A stretch of 64,000 nt of DNA from Tolumonas sp008015085 (GCA_029265125.1 JAJUJX010000005.1:124001-188000); one strand, 5' to 3'; counted from the first letter of the stretch, positions 1-8,226 are shown. The notes: generated by a model from the letters alone, not told the origin. Translations and numbers: made by a program.

Positions 1-55
1 CGCCAACATGTATAGGATAACTCCGCTCCGCCAAATTAACTGTTAACGTCTCCAC
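1..55 (-). CDS. aroB: 3-dehydroquinate synthase, N-terminal fragment
   Basis: Only the first 18 codons lie in the window; the gene runs off the left edge. Reading the minus strand from a GTG at 55-53 gives METLTVNLAERSYPIHVG, which matches the usual AroB amino terminus (short strand, then ERSYPI). A GGAGG ribosome binding site sits 5 bases upstream of the GTG, which decides the start. AroB makes 3-dehydroquinate from DAHP, the second step of the shikimate pathway. It follows aroK by about 25 bases, so the two are almost certainly one aroKB operon, as in most gammaproteobacteria. The call rests on a short stretch plus gene order. Confidence 0.8.
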   Translation of the reverse strand, partial: METLTVNLAERSYPIHVG

Positions 56-80
56 TACAGCCTCCATCTATATCTTCGGT

Positions 81-599
81 TTAAAGTCCTAATAACTCGA
101 CGATTTGAGTCGCAACTTGCTTCGCTGTCAGTTCATCCGTGCGAACAACGTAATCAGCAATCTCGCGATATAATGGTTCGCGCTCTTCAGCCAGACGAGT
201 CAGCACTTCGCGTGGTGGTTCTTCAGTCTGCAATAACGGACGACGCTTATCGCGTTGTGTTCTGGCAAGCTGTTTTTCTATCGGTGTTTCCAGATAGACC
301 ACAATACCACGGGCAGATAAACGATTTCGGGTTAAAGAACTCTTGATCGCACCACCACCTGTCGCCAGTACAATACCCTGCATTTCACTCAGATCACTGA
401 TGACCTGTTCTTCCCGTTTACGGAAGCCCTCTTCACCTTCAACGTCGAATACCCAAGCGATATCAGCACCAGTGCGACGCTCAATCTCTTGATCCGAGTC
501 ATACAGATCCATGTGCAACATTTCCGACAAATACTTGCCGATGGTGCTTTTACCTGCCCCCATAGGGCCAATCAGAAAAATATTGCGTTTTTCAGCCAT
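81..599 (-). CDS. aroK: Shikimate kinase I
   Basis: The 172-residue protein phosphorylates shikimate to shikimate-3-phosphate with ATP in the cytoplasm. The P-loop GPMGAGKST is at residues 11-19, the shikimate-binding aspartates lie in the YDSD segment near residue 34, and the GGGA motif is near residue 81. The RDKRRPLL segment near residue 117 is the mobile lid with its ATP-contacting arginines. Length and motifs are those of AroK, not the shorter-motif AroL. It heads an aroK-aroB operon on the minus strand. In many relatives aroK directly follows pilQ; here it is separated from pilMNOPQ and faces away from it. Confidence 0.95.
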   Translation of the reverse strand: MAEKRNIFLIGPMGAGKSTIGKYLSEMLHMDLYDSDQEIERRTGADIAWVFDVEGEEGFRKREEQVISDLSEMQGIVLATGGGAIKSSLTRNRLSARGIVVYLETPIEKQLARTQRDKRRPLLQTEEPPREVLTRLAEEREPLYREIADYVVRTDELTAKQVATQIVELLGL

Positions 600-899
600 T
601 TTGTCTGTCTATTTTTTTACCAAAATAAAGAATGCCCGTTGATGCAACGGGAACCTGGAGAACAGTACCTTACGCTAGAAACTGGACGGGGAATTATGCA
701 GTACCCCCCGCCTTATAGCAACCAAACTGCTGGGGATAACATAGCCTTCAAGGTGCATTTTACTTGAATTAATAAAAAAACGTTAACATTTCGTATTAAA
801 TATCATTAAGCCACAGATGAAAACATCAATTAAAGTGAATTAAAAAACACATGAAAAGCATATTTATTCACAAAAAACAGCAAAGATCAGCACGTTTAC
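600..899. other. Intergenic region upstream of aroK
   Basis: No credible coding sequence is seen here. A perfect 7-bp hairpin (CCCGTTG, 3-base loop, CAACGGG) lies at 635-651, about 35 bases ahead of aroK. It could fold in the aroK leader RNA but has no clean T-tract, so I do not call it a terminator. The right half is AT-rich and presumably carries the divergent promoters of aroK and the dapA transcript. Confidence 0.4.
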
Positions 900-928
900 T
901 TGACATTTACCCACCAATGCAGAACTAT
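900..928 (+). promoter_or_regulatory. Candidate sigma-70 promoter for the dapA leader transcript
   Basis: A perfect TTGACA is at 900-905, followed after 17 bases by AACTAT, which is a weak -10 element. The predicted RNA would start near 935 and carry a leader of about 190 bases before dapA. The -35 match is strong and the -10 match is only 3 of 6, so the assignment is tentative. Confidence 0.4.
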
Positions 929-963
929 GTCTCTAATTTCATATCATCAATGATAATGATCTC

Positions 964-1035
964 ATGAGTAAATGGTTCAACATTCGAAAACCATCTAAAC
1001 GAGCCTCTAAACCGGGCACGTTCGTTTTCGCGTAA
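964..1035 (+). CDS. Possible leader peptide upstream of dapA
   Basis: This short open frame has 23 codons plus stop. It starts at an ATG and ends with TAA at 1033-1035. Four of the 23 residues are lysine (codons 3, 9, 12 and 16, all AAA). No strong ribosome binding site precedes it, which is the main weakness. What makes it notable is position: it lies between a candidate promoter and an intrinsic terminator ahead of a lysine-pathway-type gene, and its stop codon falls inside an 8-base arm (1030-1037) that is the exact complement of part of the terminator (1067-1074). Translation could therefore choose between the two folds. This is inference from sequence only. Confidence 0.35.
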   Translation: MSKWFNIRKPSKRASKPGTFVFA

Positions 1036-1060
1036 CCATTTACCGATGCCCTTATAAATA

Positions 1061-1095
1061 AACCCCGGTTACGCTTTTGCGAATCGGGGTTTTTT
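1061..1095 (+). terminator. Intrinsic terminator in the dapA leader, possible attenuator
   Basis: AACCCCG (1061-1067) pairs with CGGGGTT (1085-1091), and the stem extends inward through GTT/AAT and CGC-TTTT-GCG, followed by a T-run to 1095. It sits 30 bases before the dapA start, where a terminator makes sense only as an attenuator or as the end of an upstream transcript. No full-length gene lies upstream on this strand. The arm GGTTACGC at 1067-1074 can instead pair with GCGTAACC at 1030-1037, which would break the terminator. Confidence 0.7.
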
Positions 1096-1124
1096 GTTGA
1101 GATTACAGTTCAAAAGGAGTTTGT

Positions 1125-1997
1125 ATGATCCACGGTTCTATTGTTGCTTTAATCACCCCATTCAGAGATGGGCAACTCGATGAAACAGCACTGCGTAATA
1201 TGGTTGACTGGCACATTGAACAAGGTACTCATGGAATTGTGCCTGTCGGTACAACCGGGGAGAGTCCAACCCTGACTCACGATGAACACTGTCGCGTCAT
1301 TGAAATCGTTGTGCAACAGGCTGCAGGCCGGGTTCCAGTTATTGCCGGAGCTGGATCAAATAATCCGGTTGAAGCCATCGAATACAGTAAAGTTGCGGAG
1401 CGTGCAGGCGCTGATGCAACTCTGCATGTAGCCGGTTATTACAACCGACCAAATCAGGAAGGTTTATTCCAGCATTTCAAATTGGTACACGATCAGACAT
1501 CAATTCCTGTAATTTTATACAATATTCCTGCCCGCGCGATTGTCGATATTCAGCCAGCCACTATGGCTCGATTGGCTGAATTACCACGAATCATCGGTGT
1601 GAAAGATGCCACCGGCGATCTGTCTCGCCCTTGGGCTGAACGTCAACTGATCAAGAAACCGTTTATCTTTTTGTCAGGCGAAGATGCAACCGCAGTGTCT
1701 TATAACATAGGCGGCGGCACAGGCTGTATTTCTGTAACCGCTAACGTGGCTCCAAAACTAGTCGCAGAAGTACAAAATCTCACGGCAGCAGGTAAATGGG
1801 ATGAAGCTCGTGACCTGCAGGATAGGCTGATCCCTCTGCATCAGGCCATGTTTGCAGAACCAAGCCCTGCCGGTGCAAAATACGCAGCATCATTACTTGG
1901 CTTGTGCAGTGATGAATGCCGATTGCCGATCATGCCTTTAAGTGACGCAACGAAACAACGTATTCGTGAAGTAATGCAGCAGCTTGAGCTTATTTAA
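1125..1997 (+). CDS. dapA: 4-hydroxy-tetrahydrodipicolinate synthase (DapA-type lyase)
   Basis: The 290-residue TIM-barrel protein belongs to the DapA/N-acetylneuraminate lyase family. DapA condenses pyruvate with aspartate semialdehyde in lysine and diaminopimelate synthesis. Visible hallmarks are GTTGES near residue 43, the tyrosine pair in YYNRP near 106, the catalytic tyrosine in LYNIPAR near 133, the Schiff-base lysine in GVKDATGDL near 160, and the dicarboxylate-binding arginine of the IPAR segment. The start has AAAAGGAG 7 bases upstream. Segments such as THGIVPVGTTGESPTL and GVKDATGDLSRP look more like the alphaproteobacterial DapA subgroup than the E. coli protein, so this may be a second, acquired copy. 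A HAD phosphatase follows after 19 bases. A related lyase activity cannot be excluded. Confidence 0.85.
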   Translation: MIHGSIVALITPFRDGQLDETALRNMVDWHIEQGTHGIVPVGTTGESPTLTHDEHCRVIEIVVQQAAGRVPVIAGAGSNNPVEAIEYSKVAERAGADATLHVAGYYNRPNQEGLFQHFKLVHDQTSIPVILYNIPARAIVDIQPATMARLAELPRIIGVKDATGDLSRPWAERQLIKKPFIFLSGEDATAVSYNIGGGTGCISVTANVAPKLVAEVQNLTAAGKWDEARDLQDRLIPLHQAMFAEPSPAGAKYAASLLGLCSDECRLPIMPLSDATKQRIREVMQQLELI

Positions 1998-2016
1998 TAT
2001 AAGGCGGACTAGTGCC

Positions 2017-2631
2017 ATGCAAATCGATGATTTATTGAAGAAATATGATGGTTTTGTTTTCGATCTGGATGGCACTTTAGTCGATTCTATGCCGTTGCAT
2101 CTTGCAGGTTGGGAACACGCTGCAGCTATTTATGGCTTCCATTACGATAAAACCTGGTTTTATAACCTGGGCGGTGTACCAAGCAGGAAAATAGCCAAAT
2201 TAGTTGCAGATACCCAGAAAGTCACCATTGATATTGATGCGGTGACGAAAACCAAGTCTGATTATTATCAGACCGTTATCATGCAAGCGACTGCATTTCC
2301 TGTCATGAAGGAGCTGGTTGCGGATCTGGCTCAGCATCGTCCTCTGGCAATCGGCACTGGCTCGACACGCGCCAATGCAGAAATAGTGTTGACCAGTAGC
2401 GGATTAGCGCCCTACTTTAGAGTGATCACATCAGCAGATGATGTGGTTCACCACAAACCGAATCCGGATACTTTTTTACTGTCTGCAGCTAAAATTGATG
2501 CCAAACCTTCTCGCTGTCTTGTTTTTGAAGATACCGAAATTGGTCTTCAGGCCGCACAAAAAGCACAAATGGATTGTGTCTTCATTCGGGATGGTCAGCC
2601 TGACTGGGATACGTTCACACCTGGGAATTAA
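2017..2631 (+). CDS. HAD-superfamily sugar phosphatase, YqaB/beta-phosphoglucomutase-like
   Basis: This 204-residue cytoplasmic HAD subclass IA hydrolase has the catalytic DLDGTLVDS motif near residue 16, a helical cap, the motif II threonine in GTGST near residue 112, the lysine in HHKPNPDTF near 147, and the motif IV acids in VFEDTEIG near 170. The HHKP-x-PDTFLL segment resembles E. coli YqaB, a fructose-1-phosphatase. The substrate is not shown by sequence. I start it at ATG 2017, which has AAGGCGG upstream, rather than at a TTG further upstream that would overlap dapA. It probably shares the dapA transcript and is followed by a strong terminator. Confidence 0.8.
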   Translation: MQIDDLLKKYDGFVFDLDGTLVDSMPLHLAGWEHAAAIYGFHYDKTWFYNLGGVPSRKIAKLVADTQKVTIDIDAVTKTKSDYYQTVIMQATAFPVMKELVADLAQHRPLAIGTGSTRANAEIVLTSSGLAPYFRVITSADDVVHHKPNPDTFLLSAAKIDAKPSRCLVFEDTEIGLQAAQKAQMDCVFIRDGQPDWDTFTPGN

Positions 2632-2650
2632 TATTTCAAAACCGGAAATA

Positions 2651-2684
2651 AAAAGATGAGCATCATCTGTGCTCATCTTTTTCT
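2651..2684. terminator. Bidirectional intrinsic terminator
   Basis: A perfect 12-bp stem (2651-2662 with 2670-2681) with a 7-base loop has A-rich and T-rich flanks, so it can work on both strands. It lies between the convergent HAD phosphatase gene and the Hfq-like gene. Confidence 0.85.
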
Positions 2685-2730
2685 AAAATAGCCTCAGTTC
2701 CTGAACAGACCGGCTACGAATCAGCTTTTA

Positions 2731-3075
2731 TTAATCTGCATTAGAATTTGAAGAAGAATCAAAACTGTCGTTATTTTCATTCTGGTAACGTGGCGGACGT
2801 TTGCGCTGGAAAGTATTGCTGCTCATCCGATTACCTAACGGAGCAATCGTAGATATCTTAGCTTTATAGATCATCTGCTGGTTGTTATGGGCATCAGTCA
2901 ATAACACGCTGTACTGATCAAAACCGCTGATCACCCCTTCCAGCTTAATGCCACTAACCAGGAAAATAGCGACTGTTGTATGACTTTTGCGCAGCCAATT
3001 CAACGCTGAATCCTGACCATTGCCAAGCGAGAACGCCTGTTCCAGATTGGTATAATTTTGTGTTTCGCTTGTCAT
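2731..3075 (-). CDS. Divergent Hfq-like RNA chaperone (Sm-like protein)
   Basis: This 114-residue protein has a clear Hfq/Sm core at about residues 20-80. Q21-D22 match Q8-D9 of E. coli Hfq, R29-K30 match the rim arginines, VAIFLVSGIKLEG (35-47) and FDQYSVLL (52-59) form Sm1, and MIYKAKIST (68-76) forms Sm2. The canonical Sm2 Tyr-Lys-His is Tyr-Lys-Ala here, so the histidine that contacts uridine in the proximal site is missing, and the loop between Sm1 and Sm2 is about three residues longer. It also has an extra amino-terminal stretch of about 13 residues and a polar, acidic tail that ends in Asp. I expect the ordinary hfq to lie elsewhere beside miaA. This is probably a second Hfq-like protein with altered RNA specificity. 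It is monocistronic, between mrcA and the HAD gene. Confidence 0.75.
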   Translation of the reverse strand: MTSETQNYTNLEQAFSLGNGQDSALNWLRKSHTTVAIFLVSGIKLEGVISGFDQYSVLLTDAHNNQQMIYKAKISTIAPLGNRMSSNTFQRKRPPRYQNENNDSFDSSSNSNAD

Positions 3076-3182
3076 TTTAGTCTCTCTTCAAGCAAATAAG
3101 TTATCAAGCTTAGCTTATACCGTACATTTATACTGTAAACAAGAAAGCGAGCATAAAGATTGTTGGCAAAAAATGGGACAGC

Positions 3183-3220
3183 AATTGAGACCTGAGCGCT
3201 GAATGCGCCAGGTCTCAATT
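3183..3220 (-). terminator. Strong hairpin downstream of mrcA
   Basis: A 12-bp perfect stem (3183-3194 with 3209-3220) extends inward through GCGC/GCGC around a 5-base loop. It lies about 15 bases after the mrcA stop. The T-run is better on the plus strand than in the mrcA direction, so it may act mainly as a transcript-stabilising 3-prime hairpin or a weak terminator. Confidence 0.5.
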
Positions 3221-3234
3221 TTCTTGATCTATGA

Positions 3235-5781
3235 TTAAAAAATATCTTCGGTACCGGAGGTACTATCACTCTGTTTTTGAGAATCAGGGGAATGAGGTTG
3301 TGATAGATCAGTAACATTACCATCATCAAACAACACGCTGTCTTGCTGTGTCGAGACTGTTGGCTCTGATCCTTTGGCAAAGTATTCTTTGCGCCCACCC
3401 ACTGATGAATCTGACATCGATAAACCTGAATAATTATTTACATATTTCGTAATCACATTTTCAGGTGGCAAAAAGCCTCTATCAGGGATTCCCTTAAGAG
3501 CCACCTTCATATACTCAATCCATATAGGTTGAGCAGCGCTCGCACCAAACTCATTTCCCGCAATGCTCCGCCCTAAAGCACGTCGGTGATCATCAAACCC
3601 AACCCAGGCTGTAGCTACAACATTTGGCGTAAATCCACTAAACCAGGCATCTTTCGCTTCGTTTGTTGTTCCTGTTTTCCCAGCCAAATCACCTCGCTTC
3701 AATTCTTTAGCTGCTCGCCAGCCAGTCCCCGTCCAATGACCTAATCCTCTGTCTGCTCCGCCATATATGGCAGAATGCAATGCTTCAGTGATAAGAAATG
3801 CATTTGCACTGCTGATGATCTGCGGAGCCGCCTGGTTCTGAGAAACGGGATCAACAGGACACTGACTATGCCAGTCACCTAATTCATCATTATAAGCAGT
3901 GACACTATTAAGTCCGGCCTCAGCTAATTTTCCGCAACCTGCACAGGCGATCTTAGGCGCAGCTTCATACAGTACATTGCCTGAGGCATCTTCAATACGG
4001 TCAATAAAATATGGGGTTACCTTAAATCCGCCATTAGCAAATGCTGCATAACCTGTTACCAATTCCAGTGGAGTGAATTCTGCAGTCCCCAACGATATGG
4101 ATTCATTACGCTGCAAACTAGCATCAGGAAATCCAAATAACCGAAGGTAATTTAATACATTATCAATACCAACACTTCGCAATAGCCGCACTGTTACGAC
4201 ATTTTTCGAACGGGCTAAGGCCTCACGTAATGATATAGGCCCATCATATTGTGGTGGAGAGTTCTTGGGGCTCCAGCCTGAAGTTCCTCCATCCCATTGA
4301 GTGATTGGCGCATCATTGATGATAGAGGCCAAGGTAAAACCGTTAGCCAAAGCAGATGAATAGATAAATGGTTTAATGTTTGATCCGACTTGCCGTCTGG
4401 CTTGATCAACCCGATTAAATTTGCTTATTTCAAAGTTAAAACCGCCAACCAATGCTTGAATTGCACCATTTTTAGGATTTAACGCAACAAAAGCCGCATT
4501 AGCATCCGGAATTTGAGCTAAACGGAGTTGATCACTGTTTTCATCTTGCCAAACCCAGATCAGATCCCCCTGTTGCAAAACATCAGACGCCTTACGGGGA
4601 GCAACACCCTGCCTATCATCACTGATGAACGGACGAGCCCATTTCAAGCCATCCCATGAGATAGTTGCATCAAGACCACCTTTAATAACGACACCAACAT
4701 CTTTGCCGTTAACTGAAGTGACAATCGCTGGTTCAAAGGGTTCGAAACTCTGTAAATCGGCAAGATACGCTGTGATTTGTTCGTTATTCCAGGCGGAACC
4801 TTTAGCCCAAAGATGTTTCTCCGCCCCCCGGTAACCGTGGCGAATGTCATAATCAAGCAGACCTTTGAACACTGCGATTTGAGCGGCCTGTTGCTGAGCA
4901 GAACTTATCGTTGTATATACCTGATACCCTTTGCTATAAGATTCTTCGCCATAAGTATCCAACATGAATTTTCTAACCATTTCAGCCAGATATGGCGCAT
5001 CAAGACCAACGCTCGTCGCATGATACCGGGTTACAATAGGCTCATTAACAGCTTGTTTATATTCGTCATTTTGAATCATGCCCAGTTGTAACATTCTGGA
5101 TAAAACCAAATTTCGACGAGCTAATGCCCTTTGCGGAGACCTGATAGGATTAAGCATTGAGGGGGCTTTAGGCAAACCAGCAATCACCGCAATCTCACCT
5201 AAAGTCAATTGATCCACGGTTTTACCATAATAAACCTGTGCCGCAGCACCAACGCCATAAGATCGGTAACCCAAAGGAATTTTATTCAGATAGAGTTCAA
5301 GAATCTCACCTTTCGTTAATTCCCGCTCAATACGCCAGGCAAGAAACACCTCTTTTACCTTACGAGACAGTGTTTTTTCACGGCTTAAGAAAAAATTACG
5401 TGCAACCTGCTGTGTTATCGTACTAGCGCCTTGCCGCATCTGACCAGATACAGCCCACACCAAACCTGCACGAGCAATGCCAATCAGATCAATACCAGGA
5501 TGTTCATAGAATCGTGAATCTTCAATAGCAAGAAAGGCTTGCTGCATTTTTTGCGGTATCTGTTCCAACTTTAATGGGATTCGTTTAACATCGCCGAATT
5601 CAGACATTAGTTCACCATCAGCACTGTAAACCCTGAGAGGTGTTTCCCATGTTGTATCTCTTAGCTTTGATACGTCAGGCAATCCTTTTTCGAGGTGAAA
5701 ATAAAATGCTGCAACACATGCGATTCCAATTGAAGATAGCAAAACTGACAACCACAATAATCGCTTAACCCATTTAAACAT
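3235..5781 (-). CDS. mrcA: Penicillin-binding protein 1A, bifunctional peptidoglycan synthase
   Basis: The 848-residue inner-membrane protein polymerises and cross-links peptidoglycan in the periplasm. It has a signal-anchor helix at about residues 8-28, a family-51 glycosyltransferase domain with the catalytic EDSRFYEHPG segment near residue 87, and a transpeptidase domain. The nucleophile motif is S-x-x-K (GSNIKPF, near 466), followed by SKN near 527 and KTG (AGKTGTTNEAKDAW) near 700. Length equals E. coli PBP1a (850). It is divergent from pilMNOPQ, the standard arrangement in gammaproteobacteria. The tail is Ser/Asp/Gln-rich and poorly conserved. All catalytic motifs are intact. Confidence 0.95.
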   Translation of the reverse strand: MFKWVKRLLWLSVLLSSIGIACVAAFYFHLEKGLPDVSKLRDTTWETPLRVYSADGELMSEFGDVKRIPLKLEQIPQKMQQAFLAIEDSRFYEHPGIDLIGIARAGLVWAVSGQMRQGASTITQQVARNFFLSREKTLSRKVKEVFLAWRIERELTKGEILELYLNKIPLGYRSYGVGAAAQVYYGKTVDQLTLGEIAVIAGLPKAPSMLNPIRSPQRALARRNLVLSRMLQLGMIQNDEYKQAVNEPIVTRYHATSVGLDAPYLAEMVRKFMLDTYGEESYSKGYQVYTTISSAQQQAAQIAVFKGLLDYDIRHGYRGAEKHLWAKGSAWNNEQITAYLADLQSFEPFEPAIVTSVNGKDVGVVIKGGLDATISWDGLKWARPFISDDRQGVAPRKASDVLQQGDLIWVWQDENSDQLRLAQIPDANAAFVALNPKNGAIQALVGGFNFEISKFNRVDQARRQVGSNIKPFIYSSALANGFTLASIINDAPITQWDGGTSGWSPKNSPPQYDGPISLREALARSKNVVTVRLLRSVGIDNVLNYLRLFGFPDASLQRNESISLGTAEFTPLELVTGYAAFANGGFKVTPYFIDRIEDASGNVLYEAAPKIACAGCGKLAEAGLNSVTAYNDELGDWHSQCPVDPVSQNQAAPQIISSANAFLITEALHSAIYGGADRGLGHWTGTGWRAAKELKRGDLAGKTGTTNEAKDAWFSGFTPNVVATAWVGFDDHRRALGRSIAGNEFGASAAQPIWIEYMKVALKGIPDRGFLPPENVITKYVNNYSGLSMSDSSVGGRKEYFAKGSEPTVSTQQDSVLFDDGNVTDLSQPHSPDSQKQSDSTSGTEDIF

Positions 5782-5944
5782 AGCCTGAATATCCGCTGTT
5801 CGAACCCTGTTGAGGTGGAGTATATAGTGTTATCTGCTTCAAATTCGAGAGAAATGAAGGACACATATGTATCGCCAAACGTTAACCTTACAGCTATAGT
5901 TAAATCTTAATTCGGCGCATCGCGCTTATTCTAACAATATATGC

Positions 5945-7027
5945 ATGGACGCCTCTATGATTAGGTTCCTTAAAAAGAGCACCAACATCCCCATGCTTGG
6001 GGTCGATTTTGGCAGTAGCACAATCAAAGCCGTCGCCGTTTCAGGCAATGCTGATGATTACACAATCGATGCCTGGGCTGAAATTGCCACTCCGAAAAAT
6101 GCAATCCGTGACTTCCAGTTACAAGATGTTGATAGAATTTCTCAGACTTTCAAACAGTTATTACGCATGCTGCCGAATAAATATAAGTACGCAGCTACCG
6201 CAGTAAATGGCTCAAGTGTCATCACCAAGATAACCCAGGTTGCAAGCAATATCAGTCAGATTGATTTTGAAAATATTGTGATGATGGAAGCTGAACAGCT
6301 TATTCCATTCCCGCTGGATGAAGTGAGTCTGGATTTTGAAGTGTTAGGCCCTAATGCCGCCGATCCAACCCGCAACGATGTACTTATTTGTGCAGCACGT
6401 TCGCAATCAATAGCCAGTGCTGTAAGCGTATTCAATGATTCAGATCTCTCAGTAAAGGTCGTCGATGTGGGTATGCATGCACTAACAAGAGCGGTTGTCT
6501 CTTTAGAAAAATCACTGCAAACAGCAGATGCGAATAAGTTTTGCGCTATCGTCGATATTGGGGAACTATCTTTAAGCTTCGGCATTATTTTTCAAGGTGA
6601 GTTAATTTACTCCAGACTACAGGATTTTGGAGGAGCAAGCCTTACTCGCTCACTGGCAACCTTCTATAATTTACCGCCTGAAGAAGCTGAAAACATGAAA
6701 CTAAAGGGAGCCTTGTCATCATATACAGATGTTGATGTCGTCAACTCCTATATCAATCAGCTGACCCAACATATCAAACGAAATATACAATTATTTTGTA
6801 GTTCGTCAGGACATCGCACCGTTGACATATTGGTCTTATCCGGCGGTGGCAGTTTAATCCCAGGTTTACGACAACAGTTGGCATTACAGCTAGATATGGA
6901 TGTCAGACACCCAGACCCTGTTCAGCTGAATAAGCAACAGCAAGCAGCAGATAATGCTGTTCATGGGGCCAAGTACATGACCGCACTTGGATTAGCATTG
7001 AGGAGTTTTACACCATGTCAAATATAA
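5945..7027 (+). CDS. pilM: Type IV pilus assembly protein PilM (actin-like)
   Basis: This 360-residue cytoplasmic protein has an actin/FtsA-like fold. The phosphate-1 loop GVDFGSSTIKAV is near residue 19, a second nucleotide loop (VDIGELSLSFG) is near 200, and LVLSGGGSLIPGL is near 300. PilM binds the cytoplasmic tail of PilN and links the inner-membrane alignment complex PilNOP to the motor. The start is uncertain: ATG 5945 gives MDASMIRF and ATG 5957 gives MIRFLKK; neither has a strong ribosome binding site. It begins the pilMNOPQ operon, which is divergent from mrcA. Confidence 0.93.
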   Translation: MDASMIRFLKKSTNIPMLGVDFGSSTIKAVAVSGNADDYTIDAWAEIATPKNAIRDFQLQDVDRISQTFKQLLRMLPNKYKYAATAVNGSSVITKITQVASNISQIDFENIVMMEAEQLIPFPLDEVSLDFEVLGPNAADPTRNDVLICAARSQSIASAVSVFNDSDLSVKVVDVGMHALTRAVVSLEKSLQTADANKFCAIVDIGELSLSFGIIFQGELIYSRLQDFGGASLTRSLATFYNLPPEEAENMKLKGALSSYTDVDVVNSYINQLTQHIKRNIQLFCSSSGHRTVDILVLSGGGSLIPGLRQQLALQLDMDVRHPDPVQLNKQQQAADNAVHGAKYMTALGLALRSFTPCQI

Positions 7028-7584
7028 ACCTTATGCCATGGCGTGAATCTGCAAAAGAACGCCAGAAACAGACCTTTTTCATCATGGTTGGAATTAGCTG
7101 TGCAATTGCTGCCGCGGGAGTTTTCACAGTTAATCAATATTTTAATCATCAGATTAATGCTCAGAATCAACGAAATCAGTTTCTGCAAAATGAAATATCA
7201 ATACTTGATACTGAAATAGGTCAAATCAATGCGATAAAAGCTCAGAAACAATCACTGGTCAATCGCATGAAACTCATTGATACATTACAACAAAGCCGTA
7301 ATGTGTCTGTTCGGTTGTTCAACGACTTACCCGTTGTTGTCGCTAATGGCGTATATCTTCAGTCGCTTAACTTTAATCAGCCTCAAATTGATATCGTTGG
7401 TAAGGCTGAAGCTTATAACAGAGTAGCAAGTACCATGCGACTGATTGACGGTAGTGGCTGGCTTGGCCAGACAGCGATTAGTTCTATTTTCTCTAATGAC
7501 AGCAATGTTATGAAATTGAGTGAGTTTTCGATGCGTTTTTCTGTATTGAATAACAACGGGATCAATCCTGCGCAAAAAAAATAG
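7015..7584 (+). CDS. pilN: Type IV pilus assembly protein PilN
   Basis: This 189-residue bitopic inner-membrane protein starts MSNINLMPWRE, the short conserved tail that inserts into PilM, followed by a transmembrane helix at about residues 22-42, a periplasmic coiled coil (about 45-95) and a ferredoxin-like domain. It pairs with PilO in the alignment complex. The gene overlaps the end of pilM by 13 bases, so the two are translationally coupled. Length is typical of the family. Confidence 0.92.
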   Translation: MSNINLMPWRESAKERQKQTFFIMVGISCAIAAAGVFTVNQYFNHQINAQNQRNQFLQNEISILDTEIGQINAIKAQKQSLVNRMKLIDTLQQSRNVSVRLFNDLPVVVANGVYLQSLNFNQPQIDIVGKAEAYNRVASTMRLIDGSGWLGQTAISSIFSNDSNVMKLSEFSMRFSVLNNNGINPAQKK

Positions 7585-7602
7585 CGCCCGGAGAGCATAT
7601 AA

Positions 7603-8226
7603 ATGAATCTACAAGAATTAAATGAATTAGATATCAATGATATTGCTTCTTGGCCTTCTTTGGCTAAAGGCATTTTGATTGCCTTCATATGTGCTCTGAT
7701 TGGCGGAGCTGGCTATTATGCGCTGATCTCAGACTCTATAAAAAAACTTGAACAGACAAGACAGCAAGAAGTTGAACTTAAAAATCAGTTTGAAATCAAA
7801 TCAGCTCAGGCAAGCAGTCTTAATGCCTACCGGCAACAAATGGTTCAGCTAGAGGACATGTTAAAAAATCAGTTGAAGCAATTACCTGATAAAACTGAAG
7901 TCGCAGGTCTTCTGGATGATATTAGTTATATAGCTACAAACAATGGCCTGAAACTGCTTCGCATCAACTGGGAACCTGAAGTAAAAAAAGATTTTTATAC
8001 TGAACTACCGATGCGAATCGATATTTCGGGTAAATATGATCAACTTGGCCAGTTCTCTGCCGATATCGCTGCTTTGCCTCGAATAGTGTTACTAGGTAGT
8101 TTCACCGTTAACAAAGAAGCTAAAGAAGGAACTAACAACAATATTGTGATGTCTGTTCAGGCTAAAACCTATCGATATGACCCGGATCAAACACAGGTTA
8201 AAGCAAAAGGAACGGTGAAAAAATGA
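7603..8226 (+). CDS. pilO: Type IV pilus assembly protein PilO
   Basis: This 207-residue inner-membrane protein has a cytoplasmic amino terminus rich in Asn/Asp/Leu, a transmembrane helix at about residues 22-44, a coiled coil (about 48-95) and a periplasmic ferredoxin-like domain. It dimerises with PilN and binds PilP. Its stop overlaps the pilP start in an ATGA, which indicates coupled translation. No unusual feature is seen. Confidence 0.92.
   Translation: MNLQELNELDINDIASWPSLAKGILIAFICALIGGAGYYALISDSIKKLEQTRQQEVELKNQFEIKSAQASSLNAYRQQMVQLEDMLKNQLKQLPDKTEVAGLLDDISYIATNNGLKLLRINWEPEVKKDFYTELPMRIDISGKYDQLGQFSADIAALPRIVLLGSFTVNKEAKEGTNNNIVMSVQAKTYRYDPDQTQVKAKGTVKK

Noticed and set aside
489..767. 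Open frame of 92 codons on the plus strand over the aroK 5-prime end
   Set aside because: It is mostly antisense to aroK and has no ribosome binding site or recognisable domain.
945..966. Fur-box-like GATAATGAT upstream of the dapA leader frame
   Set aside because: Only one half agrees with the 19-bp consensus; the other half does not, and an iron link is not suggested by the genes.
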